Shown: positions 16,459 through 27,745 of the stretch, piece by piece | How positions within the stretch are numbered: the stretch's first letter is position 1 | Layout: every line of letters starts with the position of its first letter | Assembly (NCBI GenBank): GCA_011523505.1 | Contig: WTGP01000034.1 | Coordinates: forward strand, 1 to 64,000 | DNA from: Gammaproteobacteria bacterium | Lineage (GTDB): Bacteria; Pseudomonadota; Gammaproteobacteria; Steroidobacterales; Foliamicaceae | DNA: 64,000 nucleotides | Direction of reading: 5' to 3' | The notes under the pieces: model-generated | What the model was told of the DNA's origin: nothing | Databases searched by the model: none | The model's input: only the letters and a program-made list of their open reading frames with translations | Translations under genes and position numbers: made by a program

Positions 16459-16583
16459 CGCGCCTCCGGCCTGGGCCTCATGCACTGCGGAGGGGCGGGC
16501 GCCGCGTGGGCGGCGCGCGCAATTGCACGGCTCACTGCCGGGCCATGCATGGCCGAATACCCTGGGGGCATCGCCATTTGCCG

Positions 16584-17528
16584 ATGAAAGACAACGTTCT
16601 GATCGTTTCCGGAGACGATGCCGGAAGGCGCCTGGACAACTTTCTGGCGGGCCGCCTCAAGCGCATGCGGCTGGCGCGCGTGCATCGCATGATCCGGCGG
16701 GGCGAGGTGCGGGTGAACCGGGGCCGGAAGTCCTCCGGCCATCGCCTGCGGGCCGGCGACGAGGTTCGATTGCCGCCGTTCCTTCAGCGGCGGCCCCCGC
16801 CGCCGGTGGCGTCCCGGGCGCGCTGGATAGAGCGGCACGTGCTGCACGAGGACGAAAGTCTGCTGGTTCTCGACAAACCGGCCGGGCTGGCCGTGCACGC
16901 GGGCGGTTCCGTCAGCCTTGGGGCGGTGGAGTTGCTTCGCGCCGCCCGCCCCCGCGAGGGTTTTCTGCAATTGGCGCATCGGCTGGACCGGGGCACCAGC
17001 GGCTGCCTGCTGCTGGCCAAAAGACCCCGCGTCCTGCACGCCCTGCACAAGGCCTTTCGCGAGAATGAGGTCCGGAAGAATTATGTCGCCCTGCTCGCCG
17101 GGCGTCTGAAGGGCGGGGAGCGCCGGGTTGACCTGCCCCTGGACCGGTCGCGCAGCACGGGTTCCGAGCGGAGGGTCCGGGTGGGATCGGGCCAGCCGGC
17201 GCAGACCCGTTTCATGCCGCGCCAGATGTGGCGGGAGGCCACGCTGGTCCGGGCCGTACCGGTTACCGGGCGCACCCACCAGATCCGCGTTCACGCCGCC
17301 GCCATCGGCCACCCGGTGCTCGGCGACGACCGCTACGGCCCGACCCGGAGCGGGCCCGATCGGTCACTCGGCCTGAGGCGGCTGTTCCTGCATGCCTCCG
17401 GGCTGGAGTTGCGTCATCCGCTGACCTCGCGGACATTGCGCCTGCACGCGCCGCTGCCGGACGAGCTGCGCGGCGTTCTGGAGCGCCTCGGTCCCCCCGA
17501 GTTTGGCGCGTCGGCCCGAAAAACATAA
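16584..17528 (+). CDS. rluC: 23S rRNA pseudouridine synthase RluC
   Basis: RluC-type enzyme that converts 23S rRNA uridines 955, 2504 and 2580 (E. coli numbering) to pseudouridine. The 314-residue protein has an N-terminal S4 domain (RRLDNFLAGRLKRMRLARVHRMIRRG in outline, about 13-65) and a RluA-type catalytic domain with RLDRGTSG (catalytic Asp near residue 134) and RTHQIRVH. The start is the ATG at 16584 (MKDNVL), since upstream codons do not resemble the family. It is divergent from rne, the usual context for rluC, which favours RluC over the other paralogues. Confidence 0.92.
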   Translation: MKDNVLIVSGDDAGRRLDNFLAGRLKRMRLARVHRMIRRGEVRVNRGRKSSGHRLRAGDEVRLPPFLQRRPPPPVASRARWIERHVLHEDESLLVLDKPAGLAVHAGGSVSLGAVELLRAARPREGFLQLAHRLDRGTSGCLLLAKRPRVLHALHKAFRENEVRKNYVALLAGRLKGGERRVDLPLDRSRSTGSERRVRVGSGQPAQTRFMPRQMWREATLVRAVPVTGRTHQIRVHAAAIGHPVLGDDRYGPTRSGPDRSLGLRRLFLHASGLELRHPLTSRTLRLHAPLPDELRGVLERLGPPEFGASARKT

Positions 17529-17552
17529 AATGCCGCGCTTTTGGGATCTGCG

Positions 17553-18227
17553 TTGGAAATAAAGCAATTTCTCTGCCTGGCGCGCTACGAGGCCGCAGGC
17601 GGTTTCCGGGTAGCCGCGATGCACTTCGACGGCGAGATACTGGGCCCCTGGGCGCGCCTTCAAGGCGCGGGAAAGGAAGGAGCCTTGTCTCTCAACGCCG
17701 TGCGTTACCGCAACAAGTCTCCGGCCCGCCCGCTGGACATTTTCGTGGCGCCAATCGAAGCCGCCGCGCCGAAGCCTCCGCAGAACGAGAATCTTCTTGT
17801 TGCCGAGCGCCCGCGCTGGCGCAAGGTCGGAACCTACCCCAGGGAGCTCCTGGGCGATCTGTGCTCTTCGCCCCTGGAACTGTGGTCGGACCAGACCTCG
17901 ACCAAGGCCGGTTCCTACGACCGAGTGCTGGCGCCGGAGGCCATGGAACTGGATTCGTCGCTGGTGCTGATCGAACTCGACCGCTACATTGTGGACGTGA
18001 CGCGGCGCCCGGTGTCCGACGAGCACGTTGTGCGGGTGCGCTTCAGCCACCTGGAACGCGAGTACCGCTTGCTGCTGTGCGAAGACGTTATGCGCCGCCG
18101 CTACGCGCGCTATTCGGTCGGCGAGTATGAAATCAAGCGCCCGACCGCGGCGTGCATCACGCTCGGCACTCCGGGCAAGCAGGGACGCATCAAGCGGATC
18201 GCCGCGCTGATACCCCTGGAAGACTAG
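17553..18227 (+). CDS. Protein of unknown function
   Basis: Not recognised. About 224 residues, soluble, with no signal peptide or helices. It is rich in Arg and Glu and contains several predicted beta segments (FLCLARYEAAGGFRVAAMHF near the start; SSLVLIELDRYIVDVTRRP; EYEIKRPTAACITLG), with a proline-rich linker near residues 70-80. There is no ATG in the right place. TTG at 17553 has a GGGA ribosome-site match 6 nt upstream; TTG at 17541 is an alternative. A TAAAAT sequence (17525-17530) overlaps the rluC stop region and could be its -10. Its TAG stop overlaps the bamD TAG on the other strand in one CTAG. It lies where E. coli carries other genes, so context gives no function. Confidence 0.65.
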   Translation: MEIKQFLCLARYEAAGGFRVAAMHFDGEILGPWARLQGAGKEGALSLNAVRYRNKSPARPLDIFVAPIEAAAPKPPQNENLLVAERPRWRKVGTYPRELLGDLCSSPLELWSDQTSTKAGSYDRVLAPEAMELDSSLVLIELDRYIVDVTRRPVSDEHVVRVRFSHLEREYRLLLCEDVMRRRYARYSVGEYEIKRPTAACITLGTPGKQGRIKRIAALIPLED

Positions 18228-19012
18228 AAGAAGAAAAAGCGCCGCCGCCGCTGTTCCTCATCGACCTGCTCGCCCGGAAAGTTCGTGGCGAGCATCTGCT
18301 CGGCGTCGGTCGCCAGCTCGTCCAGCCCGATCCTCCGGTACGCCTTTACCAGGATCTTGAGCGAACCGGCGATCTCGGGCGAGCCATGGTAGTTGTCGAT
18401 CGCGAACCGCGCCCGGTTCGCGGCCGCGATCCAGGCGCCCCGGCGGAGGTAATAATCGGCGACATGGTTCTCGTAGCGGGCCATGCGGTTGCGCAGGTAC
18501 ACCATGCGGCGCCGGGCGTCCGCGGCATATTCGCTGTCGGGATAACGCGTCGTCAATTGCATGAAGGCGTCGAACGATTCGCCGGCGGTCAGGACGGGAC
18601 GCCGTGAGTAGTCGATCCGGAACAGGCGCCCGAAGCGTCCGGGCTGGCGCGCAAACAGGGCCAGGCCGCGCATGTAGATGGCGTAATCGACGTTCGGATG
18701 GCGCGGGTTCTCGCGCTCGAACTCGCGCGCCGCCTCCACCGCACTGTCCTGGTCGTTCAGCCGATAGTGGCAATAAATGATTTCCAGTTGAGCCTGGCGG
18801 GTTTGCGGATTGAACGGAAAGCGCGCCTTGAGCGTGCCGAGAAAACGCAAGGCCTTGCGGAAGTCGCCGCCTTCCAGCGCGGCATGCCCGCGTTCGTAGA
18901 GCACGTTGGCCGCCGACAGCTCGTCGCGCTCGTCGCCGCGACCGCAACCGGCCAGCGCGGCGCAGGCCGCCGCCACCAGCAGAATTCCGGCGAGGTTGCG
19001 AGTTTTAATCAT
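18224..19012 (-). CDS. bamD: Outer-membrane assembly lipoprotein BamD
   Basis: Essential lipoprotein of the BAM complex, which inserts beta-barrel proteins into the outer membrane. The 262-residue protein has a lipoprotein signal with lipobox LAGC (acylated Cys23) and five tetratricopeptide-like repeats, beginning with ELSAANVLYERGHAALEGG and including RFPFNPQTRQAQLEIIYCHY and LTTRYPDSEYAADARRRM. Length and repeat order fit BamD. It is divergent from rluD, with rluD-pgeF-clpB beyond, the same neighbourhood as E. coli bamD. The C-terminus ends oddly in RRRRFFFF. Confidence 0.94.
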   Translation of the reverse strand: MIKTRNLAGILLVAAACAALAGCGRGDERDELSAANVLYERGHAALEGGDFRKALRFLGTLKARFPFNPQTRQAQLEIIYCHYRLNDQDSAVEAAREFERENPRHPNVDYAIYMRGLALFARQPGRFGRLFRIDYSRRPVLTAGESFDAFMQLTTRYPDSEYAADARRRMVYLRNRMARYENHVADYYLRRGAWIAAANRARFAIDNYHGSPEIAGSLKILVKAYRRIGLDELATDAEQMLATNFPGEQVDEEQRRRRFFFF

Positions 19013-19128
19013 TTCGGTGCGCAGGAACTATCGCGATACGAACAAGCGTGCAGTATAACGAGCGCCCCCGCGGCATGTCAGCCCCGGCCTTTTTCTGCGA
19101 AGATGCGGGGCATGCGGAGCGTGGTTCG

Positions 19129-20067
19129 ATGAAGCGCCTGGTGGAGGAACGCGTCGTGATCCCGGAGGATCTTGGCGGGCATCGGCTGGATGCGGCGCTG
19201 GCCAGACTGTTGCCGGATTATTCGCGCAGCCTGATCAAGGGCTGGATAGAGCGCGGCCAGGTTACGGAAGAAGGCGGCGGCCCCCTGAGACCCCGCTCGC
19301 TGGTGAAGGCCGGACAGGCATACGGGATTCGCGGGGAATTGGCCGCTGCGGGCGCGGTGGAGCCGGAGTTCGTGGAATTCGACGTGGTCCATGCCGACCC
19401 GGACCTGATCGTCGTGAACAAACCCGCCGGCCTGGTCGTGCACCCGGGCGCCGGCAATCCCGGCGGCACGCTGCAGAACGGCCTGCTGCATCGTTTCCCG
19501 GAACTCGAGGCCGTGCCGCGCTTCGGGCTGGTGCACCGGCTGGATGCGGGCACGACCGGGTTGCTGCTCGTGGCCCGCACGGCCGCCGCCCACCAGCGGC
19601 TCACCCGAGACCTGCAGGCCAGGCGGGTTCGCCGCGAGTACCGGGCGGTGACCCGGGGTTGTCCGGTGGCCGGCGGGACCATGGACCAGCCCCTGGGGCG
19701 CCATCCCCGCGACCGGCTGCGCGTGGCGGTTCGGCCGGGCGGGCGCAGCGCCGTTACCCACTATCGCGTTCTTGAACGATTTCCCGCGAACGCGTTTGTC
19801 GCGGTCCGCCTGGAGACGGGGCGCACGCACCAGATACGCGCGCACCTGGCTCACGCCGGGTATCCGCTGGTAGGGGACTCGCTATATTCCCGCAGCAGAG
19901 ACGGCTTCGGCCGTCCGGCGCTGCATGCCGGCCGGCTCGGGACAAGGCATCCCGCCACCGATCGGGAATGCAGCTTCAAAGCTCCATTGCCGGGCGACGT
20001 GCGTGGCCTGCTGACGCGCCTCGCCGGGGAGGAGCGCGGCTGGGACGATTATTCGTGGACCGGCTGA
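19129..20067 (+). CDS. rluD: 23S rRNA pseudouridine synthase RluD
   Basis: Makes pseudouridines 1911, 1915 and 1917 (E. coli numbering) in helix 69 of 23S rRNA. The 312-residue protein has an N-terminal S4 domain (HRLDAALARLLPDYSRSLIKG) and the RluA-type core with HRLDAGTTG (catalytic Asp near residue 139) and RTHQIRAHLAHAGYP. The ATG at 19129 (MKRLVEERV) is chosen to match the family start; an upstream in-frame ATG at 19075 is less likely. pgeF overlaps its end by 13 bp. The bamD/rluD-pgeF-clpB arrangement identifies it as RluD and not RluA or RluC. Confidence 0.94.
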   Translation: MKRLVEERVVIPEDLGGHRLDAALARLLPDYSRSLIKGWIERGQVTEEGGGPLRPRSLVKAGQAYGIRGELAAAGAVEPEFVEFDVVHADPDLIVVNKPAGLVVHPGAGNPGGTLQNGLLHRFPELEAVPRFGLVHRLDAGTTGLLLVARTAAAHQRLTRDLQARRVRREYRAVTRGCPVAGGTMDQPLGRHPRDRLRVAVRPGGRSAVTHYRVLERFPANAFVAVRLETGRTHQIRAHLAHAGYPLVGDSLYSRSRDGFGRPALHAGRLGTRHPATDRECSFKAPLPGDVRGLLTRLAGEERGWDDYSWTG

Positions 20068-20738
20068 TTCGCCCCGATTGGCCGGCGCCCCGGCCGGTCC
20101 GCGCCGCCAGTACCCTGCGCGGCCTCGAGCCCGCCGAAGCATGGCGCGTTCTGGAGATCCCCGGCGAACCGCGCTGGCTTTCGCAGATGCACGGCCGGGA
20201 AGTGGTTTGCGCCGACGGGGACTGGACCGAAGTCGAGGCCGATGGCTGCGTGTCGTTTACCGCGGAGCGTGCTTGCATGCTGCGCACTGCCGACTGTCTG
20301 CCGATCCTGTTGTGCGACGCCGCGGGAAGCCGCGTCGGGGCGGCCCACGCCGGCTGGCGCGGCTTGGCTTCGGGCGTGATCGAGGCGACCGTGGACGCAT
20401 TGTGCGGGGGCGGCGACGGGGCGATCGAACCGCGCAACCTTATGGCGTGGATCGGCCCCGGCATCGGCGGCCGGGCATACGAGGTGGGCGCCGACGTTTT
20501 TTGGGCCATTTCCACGAGCACGCCGGATTCGGCGCAGTTCTTTACCCGCAGGGACAGCACGCACTGGCTCCTCGACCTGGCCGGCCTTGCGCGGCATCAA
20601 TTGCGCAGGCTCGGAATCACGGACGTCTACGGCGGCCGCTGGTGCACGTACACCGATCCCGAGCGGTTCCATTCATATCGCCGCGATGGCAGCCCGGCCC
20701 GCCACGCCACATTCGTCTGGCTGGACCCGTCCGGTTGA
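20055..20738 (+). CDS. pgeF: Purine nucleoside phosphorylase/laccase-domain protein PgeF (YfiH)
   Basis: YfiH/PgeF family: variously described as a peptidoglycan editing factor that removes misincorporated amino acids, and as a zinc-dependent purine nucleoside phosphorylase/adenosine deaminase. The 227-residue protein has the typical start LIRPDWPAP, SQMHGREV, the metal-binding TADCLPILL and AAHAGWRG, and WIGPGIGGRAYEVG. The GTG at 20055 is chosen because it places LIRPDWPAP at residue 4 as in the family; it overlaps the end of rluD by 13 bp. Which activity dominates in the cell cannot be read from sequence. Confidence 0.92.
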   Translation: MDRLIRPDWPAPRPVRAASTLRGLEPAEAWRVLEIPGEPRWLSQMHGREVVCADGDWTEVEADGCVSFTAERACMLRTADCLPILLCDAAGSRVGAAHAGWRGLASGVIEATVDALCGGGDGAIEPRNLMAWIGPGIGGRAYEVGADVFWAISTSTPDSAQFFTRRDSTHWLLDLAGLARHQLRRLGITDVYGGRWCTYTDPERFHSYRRDGSPARHATFVWLDPSG

Positions 20739-20762
20739 ATTCGCGCCGCCGGACGCTATATC
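20735..20762 (+). promoter_or_regulatory. Candidate clpB promoter giving a leaderless start
   Basis: TTGAAT (20735-20740) and TATATC (20757-20762) are spaced by 16 bp. A start 7 bp past the -10 falls on the A of the clpB ATG (20769). There is no ribosome site before that ATG, which fits a leaderless message. GTTGAA also partly resembles the sigma-32 -35 (CTTGAA), but the sigma-32 -10 is not matched. Confidence 0.4.
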
Positions 20763-20768
20763 CAAGTC

Positions 20769-23360
<2,592 letters not shown>

Positions 23361-23453
23361 GATGTCGGCCCAGTGGCTTTCCCGCGCGGGCGCTAATGGT
23401 GCAACGGTTGCGACTGCGGCTGCATCGGGTTTGAGTTGGGTGATGATTTTCGG

Positions 23454-23460
23454 AAGGAGA
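23454..23460 (+). promoter_or_regulatory. Strong ribosome binding site
   Basis: AAGGAGA lies 5 bp before the ATG at 23466 and decides this start over an in-frame ATG at 23436, which would put ten extra polar residues before the signal peptide. Confidence 0.75.
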
Positions 23461-23465
23461 TTGCG

Positions 23466-26243
23466 ATGAGGTATCTGAGACAGAATTTGATGGTCATGCT
23501 GCTGGTGCTGCCGGCGGCCGCCGCGGCGGAGGATCCGCTGGGCATTACCGCCGGAGACGGCGGTTTCGAATATGTAACGAGCGTGGAAGGCATACACGAG
23601 TACTCGCTGCCCAACGGCCTGCAGGTACTGCTGTTTCCCGACAGTGCCCAGAAGCGGGTGACCGTGAACGTTACCTACCACGTCGGCTCCATGCACGAGA
23701 ACTACGGCGAAACGGGAATGGCCCACCTGCTGGAGCACCTGCTGTTCAAGGGAACGCCGGACCATCCCGACATCCCGGGGGATTTTTCCGAGCGCGGCAT
23801 GGGTTTCAACGGTACGACCTGGCTCGATCGAACCAACTATTTCGAGAGCTTCGAGCCCACCGACGACAACCTGGAATATGCGCTGCGCATGGAGGCCGAC
23901 CGCATGGTCAACTCGCACATCGCCTACGAGGACCTGCAATCGGAGTTTTCCGTGGTCCGCAACGAAATGGAGAGGGGCGAGAACAACCCGGGAAGGATGT
24001 TGTCTCAGCGCATCCGGGCGGCGGCCTTCGAGTGGCACAACTACGGCAACTCGACGATCGGCGCGCGCTCCGACGTCGAGGGCGTGGATATCGGCCGCCT
24101 GCAGGCCTTTTACCGGATGTACTACCAACCGGACACCGCAACGCTGATCGTGGCCGGCGATTTCGATCCGCAGGAGACCGCCGCGATCATCGCCGATTCG
24201 TTCGGCGCCATTCCGGCGCCGGATCGCGAACTGCCGAGCATCTACACCGTCGAGCCTGTCCAGGACGGCGAGCGACTCGTGACCCTGCGAAGGGTAGGTG
24301 AACAAAGCCTGGTCATGGCCTCCTATCACATTCCGGCCGGGGCGACCGCCGAAAACACGGCTCTCGGCGTGGTGGCGCGGATCCTGTCGGATTCCAGCCG
24401 CGGACGCTTGTATCGCAAGATGGTCGAACCCGGCATTGCCGCCGGCGCCGGCGCCGGCGCCGATGCGTTTGCCTACCCGGGGCTTTTCCAGCTGAGCGCC
24501 ACGGTGCCGGTGGACGGCGACACGCAACTGGTGCTGGATACGTTGTTGGAGGTCGCGGAAGGCATTGCCGAGGAACCGATTACGGAAGAGGAACTCGAAT
24601 GGGCGAAGCTTGCCCTGGTGTCCGGCTACGACAACGCCATCAAGAGCGTGGGCTTTCTTGCCAATCGACTCTCCGAGAGCATCGCCTCGGGTGACTGGCG
24701 GTACCTGTTCCTCTACAAGGACCAGCTGGACGCTGTGACGGTCGACGACCTGAACGCGGCGGCGACCAAGCACTTCAAGCGGAGCAACCGCACCGCCGGC
24801 ATGTTCATCCCCACCGAGAGCCCGGATCGGTCCACGGTTGCGTCCCGGGGCGATCAGAGCACGGAACTGGCTGCCCTGGCCGGCCGCCAATCGGTGAGCG
24901 CGGGCGAGGAATTTGTCCCAACGCCGGAGAACATCGCCGCCCGCACGGTAACGCAGGAACTCGCCAACGGCGGCACGCTGTGGGCGATCGAGAAGAAGTC
25001 GCGCGGCGACCAGATCATCGTTTCGCTGAACCTGTTCTACGGCAGCGAAGAGAGCCTGGCCGGCAAACACGGGGTCCCCGGTTACGCGGCGGGCCAGTTG
25101 CAGCGCGGCACGTCACGCTACACGCGCGACGAACTGGCGACGGAATGGAACCGCCTGAAGAGCAGCATGGGCGTGGGCGGCGGCGGGCAGAGTGTCAGCG
25201 CCTCGCTCACGACCGACGAGGAGAATTTTGACGAGGCGCTGTCGCTCATGGCGCATGTGCTGCGCGAACCGGTCTTCGACGCCGACCAGCTCGAAGAGGT
25301 CAAGCGTTCCGCGCTGGCAAGCATTGCTGGTGCGCGGGGACAACCCCAGACCGAAGTCCAGGTCGCGCTGTCCAAGACGCTGAGCCCGTATGGACCGGAC
25401 CATTTCCGCTACGCGATGGACCTGGACGAGCAGGAAGAGATGATCCGCAACATGAATCGGGACGCGTTGGCCGAATTCTGGAATTCGCACGTCGGCTTCA
25501 AGGGCGCCATTGCGACCGCCGTGGGCAACGTAGATTCCGCTGCGCTGGCTGCGCGCCTGAACGAGTTGTTCGGCGATTGGGAAGCGCCGGTGGCGTATGT
25601 GCCCGCGCCGAGCGGCTATCACGCCGTGGAGTCCCGGCAGGAATGGCTGGATACGCCCGACAAGGCCAACGGGGTCATGGTCGCGGCGCTTCCGATTCCA
25701 CTGAACGTGCGCGACGAGGACTACGCCGCGCTGGCCATCGCGACCCGCATTTTCGGCGGCGGCGGGATGAGCAATCGTCTGATCGACCGCCTGCGCCAGA
25801 AAGAAGGCTGGTCGTACGGAGCGGGCGGCGGCATGAACGCGTCCAACCGCGAGGGCGACGATAGCGGCGCCCTCTTCATCCAGGCCATCGCGGCGCCGGA
25901 AAACCTGTCCAAGGTCAGGGCCGGCGCACTGGAGGAACTGCATCGGGCCCTGGACGACGGGTTTACGGCGGAGGAACTCATGGACGCGGTGGACGGTACG
26001 ATCTCCGGGAACCTGAGCTCCTGGTCAAGCGACGGCTCGCTGGCGAACATCCTCAGGGGCGGCGCGGAACACGGACTCGATGCCGAGTGGTACGGCGCCA
26101 TGCACGAGCGTTACAGGGCGCTTACGCTTGAGGAAGTCAACGACACCTTCCGCAAGTACTACAAGGCCGATGATTTCGTGATCCTGATCGGTGGCGACAA
26201 GGCCAAGGCCGAAGCCGGAGGCGCCGCAGCGGCCGCCGGCTAG
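23466..26243 (+). CDS. Exported M16 family zinc metallopeptidase
   Basis: Periplasmic (or outer-membrane-associated) pitrilysin/insulinase-family peptidase, 925 residues. A short signal peptide (LMVMLLVLPAAAAAED) is followed by two M16 halves. The first carries the inverted zinc motif HLLEH (residues 87-91) and the downstream glutamate region VVRNEMERGENNPG, so it should be catalytic. The second half (from about 500) has LNLFYGSEESLAGKHGVPGYAAGQLQ but no HxxEH and presumably shapes the chamber. The architecture fits M16B two-domain enzymes that degrade peptides. It has its own strong ribosome site and is not obviously part of the clpB operon. Its TAG stop shares a CTAG with the opposing glycosyltransferase stop. 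A tandem Gly-Ala segment (AGAGAGAD) is encoded by a short GCCGGC repeat near 24440. Confidence 0.92.
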   Translation: MRYLRQNLMVMLLVLPAAAAAEDPLGITAGDGGFEYVTSVEGIHEYSLPNGLQVLLFPDSAQKRVTVNVTYHVGSMHENYGETGMAHLLEHLLFKGTPDHPDIPGDFSERGMGFNGTTWLDRTNYFESFEPTDDNLEYALRMEADRMVNSHIAYEDLQSEFSVVRNEMERGENNPGRMLSQRIRAAAFEWHNYGNSTIGARSDVEGVDIGRLQAFYRMYYQPDTATLIVAGDFDPQETAAIIADSFGAIPAPDRELPSIYTVEPVQDGERLVTLRRVGEQSLVMASYHIPAGATAENTALGVVARILSDSSRGRLYRKMVEPGIAAGAGAGADAFAYPGLFQLSATVPVDGDTQLVLDTLLEVAEGIAEEPITEEELEWAKLALVSGYDNAIKSVGFLANRLSESIASGDWRYLFLYKDQLDAVTVDDLNAAATKHFKRSNRTAGMFIPTESPDRSTVASRGDQSTELAALAGRQSVSAGEEFVPTPENIAARTVTQELANGGTLWAIEKKSRGDQIIVSLNLFYGSEESLAGKHGVPGYAAGQLQRGTSRYTRDELATEWNRLKSSMGVGGGGQSVSASLTTDEENFDEALSLMAHVLREPVFDADQLEEVKRSALASIAGARGQPQTEVQVALSKTLSPYGPDHFRYAMDLDEQEEMIRNMNRDALAEFWNSHVGFKGAIATAVGNVDSAALAARLNELFGDWEAPVAYVPAPSGYHAVESRQEWLDTPDKANGVMVAALPIPLNVRDEDYAALAIATRIFGGGGMSNRLIDRLRQKEGWSYGAGGGMNASNREGDDSGALFIQAIAAPENLSKVRAGALEELHRALDDGFTAEELMDAVDGTISGNLSSWSSDGSLANILRGGAEHGLDAEWYGAMHERYRALTLEEVNDTFRKYYKADDFVILIGGDKAKAEAGGAAAAAG

Positions 26244-27067
26244 AGTTGCCCGATGCCGTGCCCGGTGCGGGTGCGGCGCGTGCGCCGGGTTTCCTGGCGG
26301 ATCGCGAGATTGGCTGCGCGCACCTGCGGATCGACGTAGCCGCGCGGGTGGTCCAGGTGCAGGCAGGTGACCCGGTGGCGAATGCGCTTGCCGCGGATTC
26401 CGGCGTTCTCCAGGCGCTCGCCCAGTTCCCGGTCTTCTCCGCCGTAGCCCATCCGCTCGTCGAAACCGTTTGCCGCGAGGATGTCGGCTTTCCAGCCTGA
26501 AGCGTTGTGACCGTTCCAGCCGGCGGTGGCCGGGGACAGGCGGTCCAGCACCGCCCCGAAGCCCGCGCCGGCGGTGAGCTTGAGAAGCTTGTAGGTCGGC
26601 GGCATGCCGCGGCTGCGCAGCCATGAGGCGGAGAAGCAGCGACTCGCCGCGATGTCGTCCGGCCCGATGTTGTGGGACAGTCCCAGCGGCAACCTGAGCA
26701 GGCCGCCCGAGAGGAAACGCCGCGGTTCGGCGAGGTCGAGATGCAGCGACACGAATTCCGGCTGAGGAATGCAGTCCCCGTCGGTGAAAATCAGGTATTC
26801 GCCCCGCGCTTTGGCGATGGCCTTGTTCAGGATCCGGCACTTGCGAAAGCCGCGGTCCTCCTGCCGGACGTGCGCGATCTCAAGCCCGGCGCCTGTGCGG
26901 GCGTTGCGGATGACTTCGGCCGTGTCTTCGCCGGAGCCGTCATCGGCCACGATTATTTCGAATTCCCGGTGGGTCTGGTGGGCGAAGCCGCATAGCGTCT
27001 TTTCCAGCCATTCGGGCTGCCGGTAGGTGCTGAAAATGACCGTTACGTCAAACGGCCGTTTGCTCAT
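26240..27067 (-). CDS. Family 2 glycosyltransferase
   Basis: A GT-A fold glycosyltransferase of 275 residues. It starts VTVIFSTYRQPEWLEKTL and has DDGSGEDT and FTDGDCIPQPEF; the DGD is the DXD-like metal/nucleotide-sugar site. The C-terminal half contains ANGFDERMGYGGEDRELGERL, the galactosyltransferase-like C-terminal motif with an acidic ED. No membrane helices are seen, so it acts at the cytoplasmic face. The sugar donor and acceptor cannot be told. Its ATG overlaps the stop of the DUF502 gene in ATGA, so the two are translationally coupled. The stop codon is shared in a CTAG with the convergent M16 peptidase. Confidence 0.85.
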   Translation of the reverse strand: MSKRPFDVTVIFSTYRQPEWLEKTLCGFAHQTHREFEIIVADDGSGEDTAEVIRNARTGAGLEIAHVRQEDRGFRKCRILNKAIAKARGEYLIFTDGDCIPQPEFVSLHLDLAEPRRFLSGGLLRLPLGLSHNIGPDDIAASRCFSASWLRSRGMPPTYKLLKLTAGAGFGAVLDRLSPATAGWNGHNASGWKADILAANGFDERMGYGGEDRELGERLENAGIRGKRIRHRVTCLHLDHPRGYVDPQVRAANLAIRQETRRTRRTRTGHGIGQL

Positions 27068-27720
27068 GCTTCTCTCGCCCCGGCGTCGGCATCGACGCGG
27101 GGAAGATTGTCCGGGTCCGGAACCACGACGCCCACGGATACGACGAGCTTGATCGCATCCTCCACGCTCATGTTCAGTTCGATCAGATCCTTCTCCGGCG
27201 CCACGACCAGGAACCCGGAGGTGGGGTTCGGCGTGGTAGGTACGAACACGCAAACCGAATCCGGCGTGTGCTCGGCGAGCTGGCCCACCGTGCTGGAGGT
27301 CTGAAAAGCGATGCAGTAGATGCCCTTGCGCGGGTATTCGATCAGCAGCACACGGCTGAAGGAACCGCTCTGGCCGCTCAGGACCATTTCCAGGAAACCC
27401 TTTGCGGCCGTGTAAATGGTCTTCACGACCGGAATGCGGCGCAGCAACGCTTCCCAGAACCCGATAAAGCGTTTGCCGACCACGTTGGCGGCCACCAGCC
27501 CGGTGAGGAACAGCAGCACCAGGCTGAGGACCACGCCCAGCCCCGGAATCGGACGTCCAAGCAACGCTTCGGGTTGAAAAGGTTCCGGAATCAACTCGAG
27601 CGTCTGGTCCGCCAGGCCGATCAGGAACCGCAGCAGGATCACCGTGATTCCCAACGGGACCCAAACCAGCACTCCGGCCACCAGCACGCGCCTCAGGCGC
27701 GGCCACCAGTTCCTAAACAT
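27064..27720 (-). CDS. DUF502 family membrane protein
   Basis: A 218-residue member of the DUF502 family, function unknown. It has a short basic N-terminus, two membrane helices (VLVAGVLVWVPLGITVILL and GVVLSLVLLFLTGLVAANVV), then family motifs VKTIYTAAKGFLE, RVLLIEYPRKGIYCIAF and FVPTTPNPTSGFLVVAP. The ATG at 27720 (MFRNWW) gives the usual family length. In many proteobacteria this family lies between an FmdB zinc ribbon and aspS, as here. The stop overlaps the glycosyltransferase start. Confidence 0.9.
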   Translation of the reverse strand: MFRNWWPRLRRVLVAGVLVWVPLGITVILLRFLIGLADQTLELIPEPFQPEALLGRPIPGLGVVLSLVLLFLTGLVAANVVGKRFIGFWEALLRRIPVVKTIYTAAKGFLEMVLSGQSGSFSRVLLIEYPRKGIYCIAFQTSSTVGQLAEHTPDSVCVFVPTTPNPTSGFLVVAPEKDLIELNMSVEDAIKLVVSVGVVVPDPDNLPRVDADAGAREA

Positions 27721-27745
27721 TGCTGATACGGCTGTCAGCCATTGC

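Larger units (their letters stand above)
16205..16583. other. rne-rluC divergent intergenic region (379 bp)
   Basis: The only gene-free stretch longer than 300 bp. It separates divergent rne and rluC, as in E. coli, where rne has a long 5' leader that RNase E uses to regulate its own mRNA. It contains an extended -10 on the minus strand (16450-16458), a 16-bp perfect palindrome (16407-16422) and a 7-bp-stem hairpin (16385-16403), listed separately. No open frame in it looks coding, and no tRNA or small RNA was recognised. Confidence 0.7.

Noticed and set aside
20734-20762. Sigma-32 heat-shock promoter for clpB
   Set aside because: GTTGAA partly fits the -35, but no CCCCAT-type -10 is at the right distance. 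A sigma-70 reading fits better.
24437-24464. GCCGGC tandem repeat inside the M16 peptidase
   Set aside because: Only a few units, in frame, encoding an Ala-Gly stretch; ordinary for this base composition.
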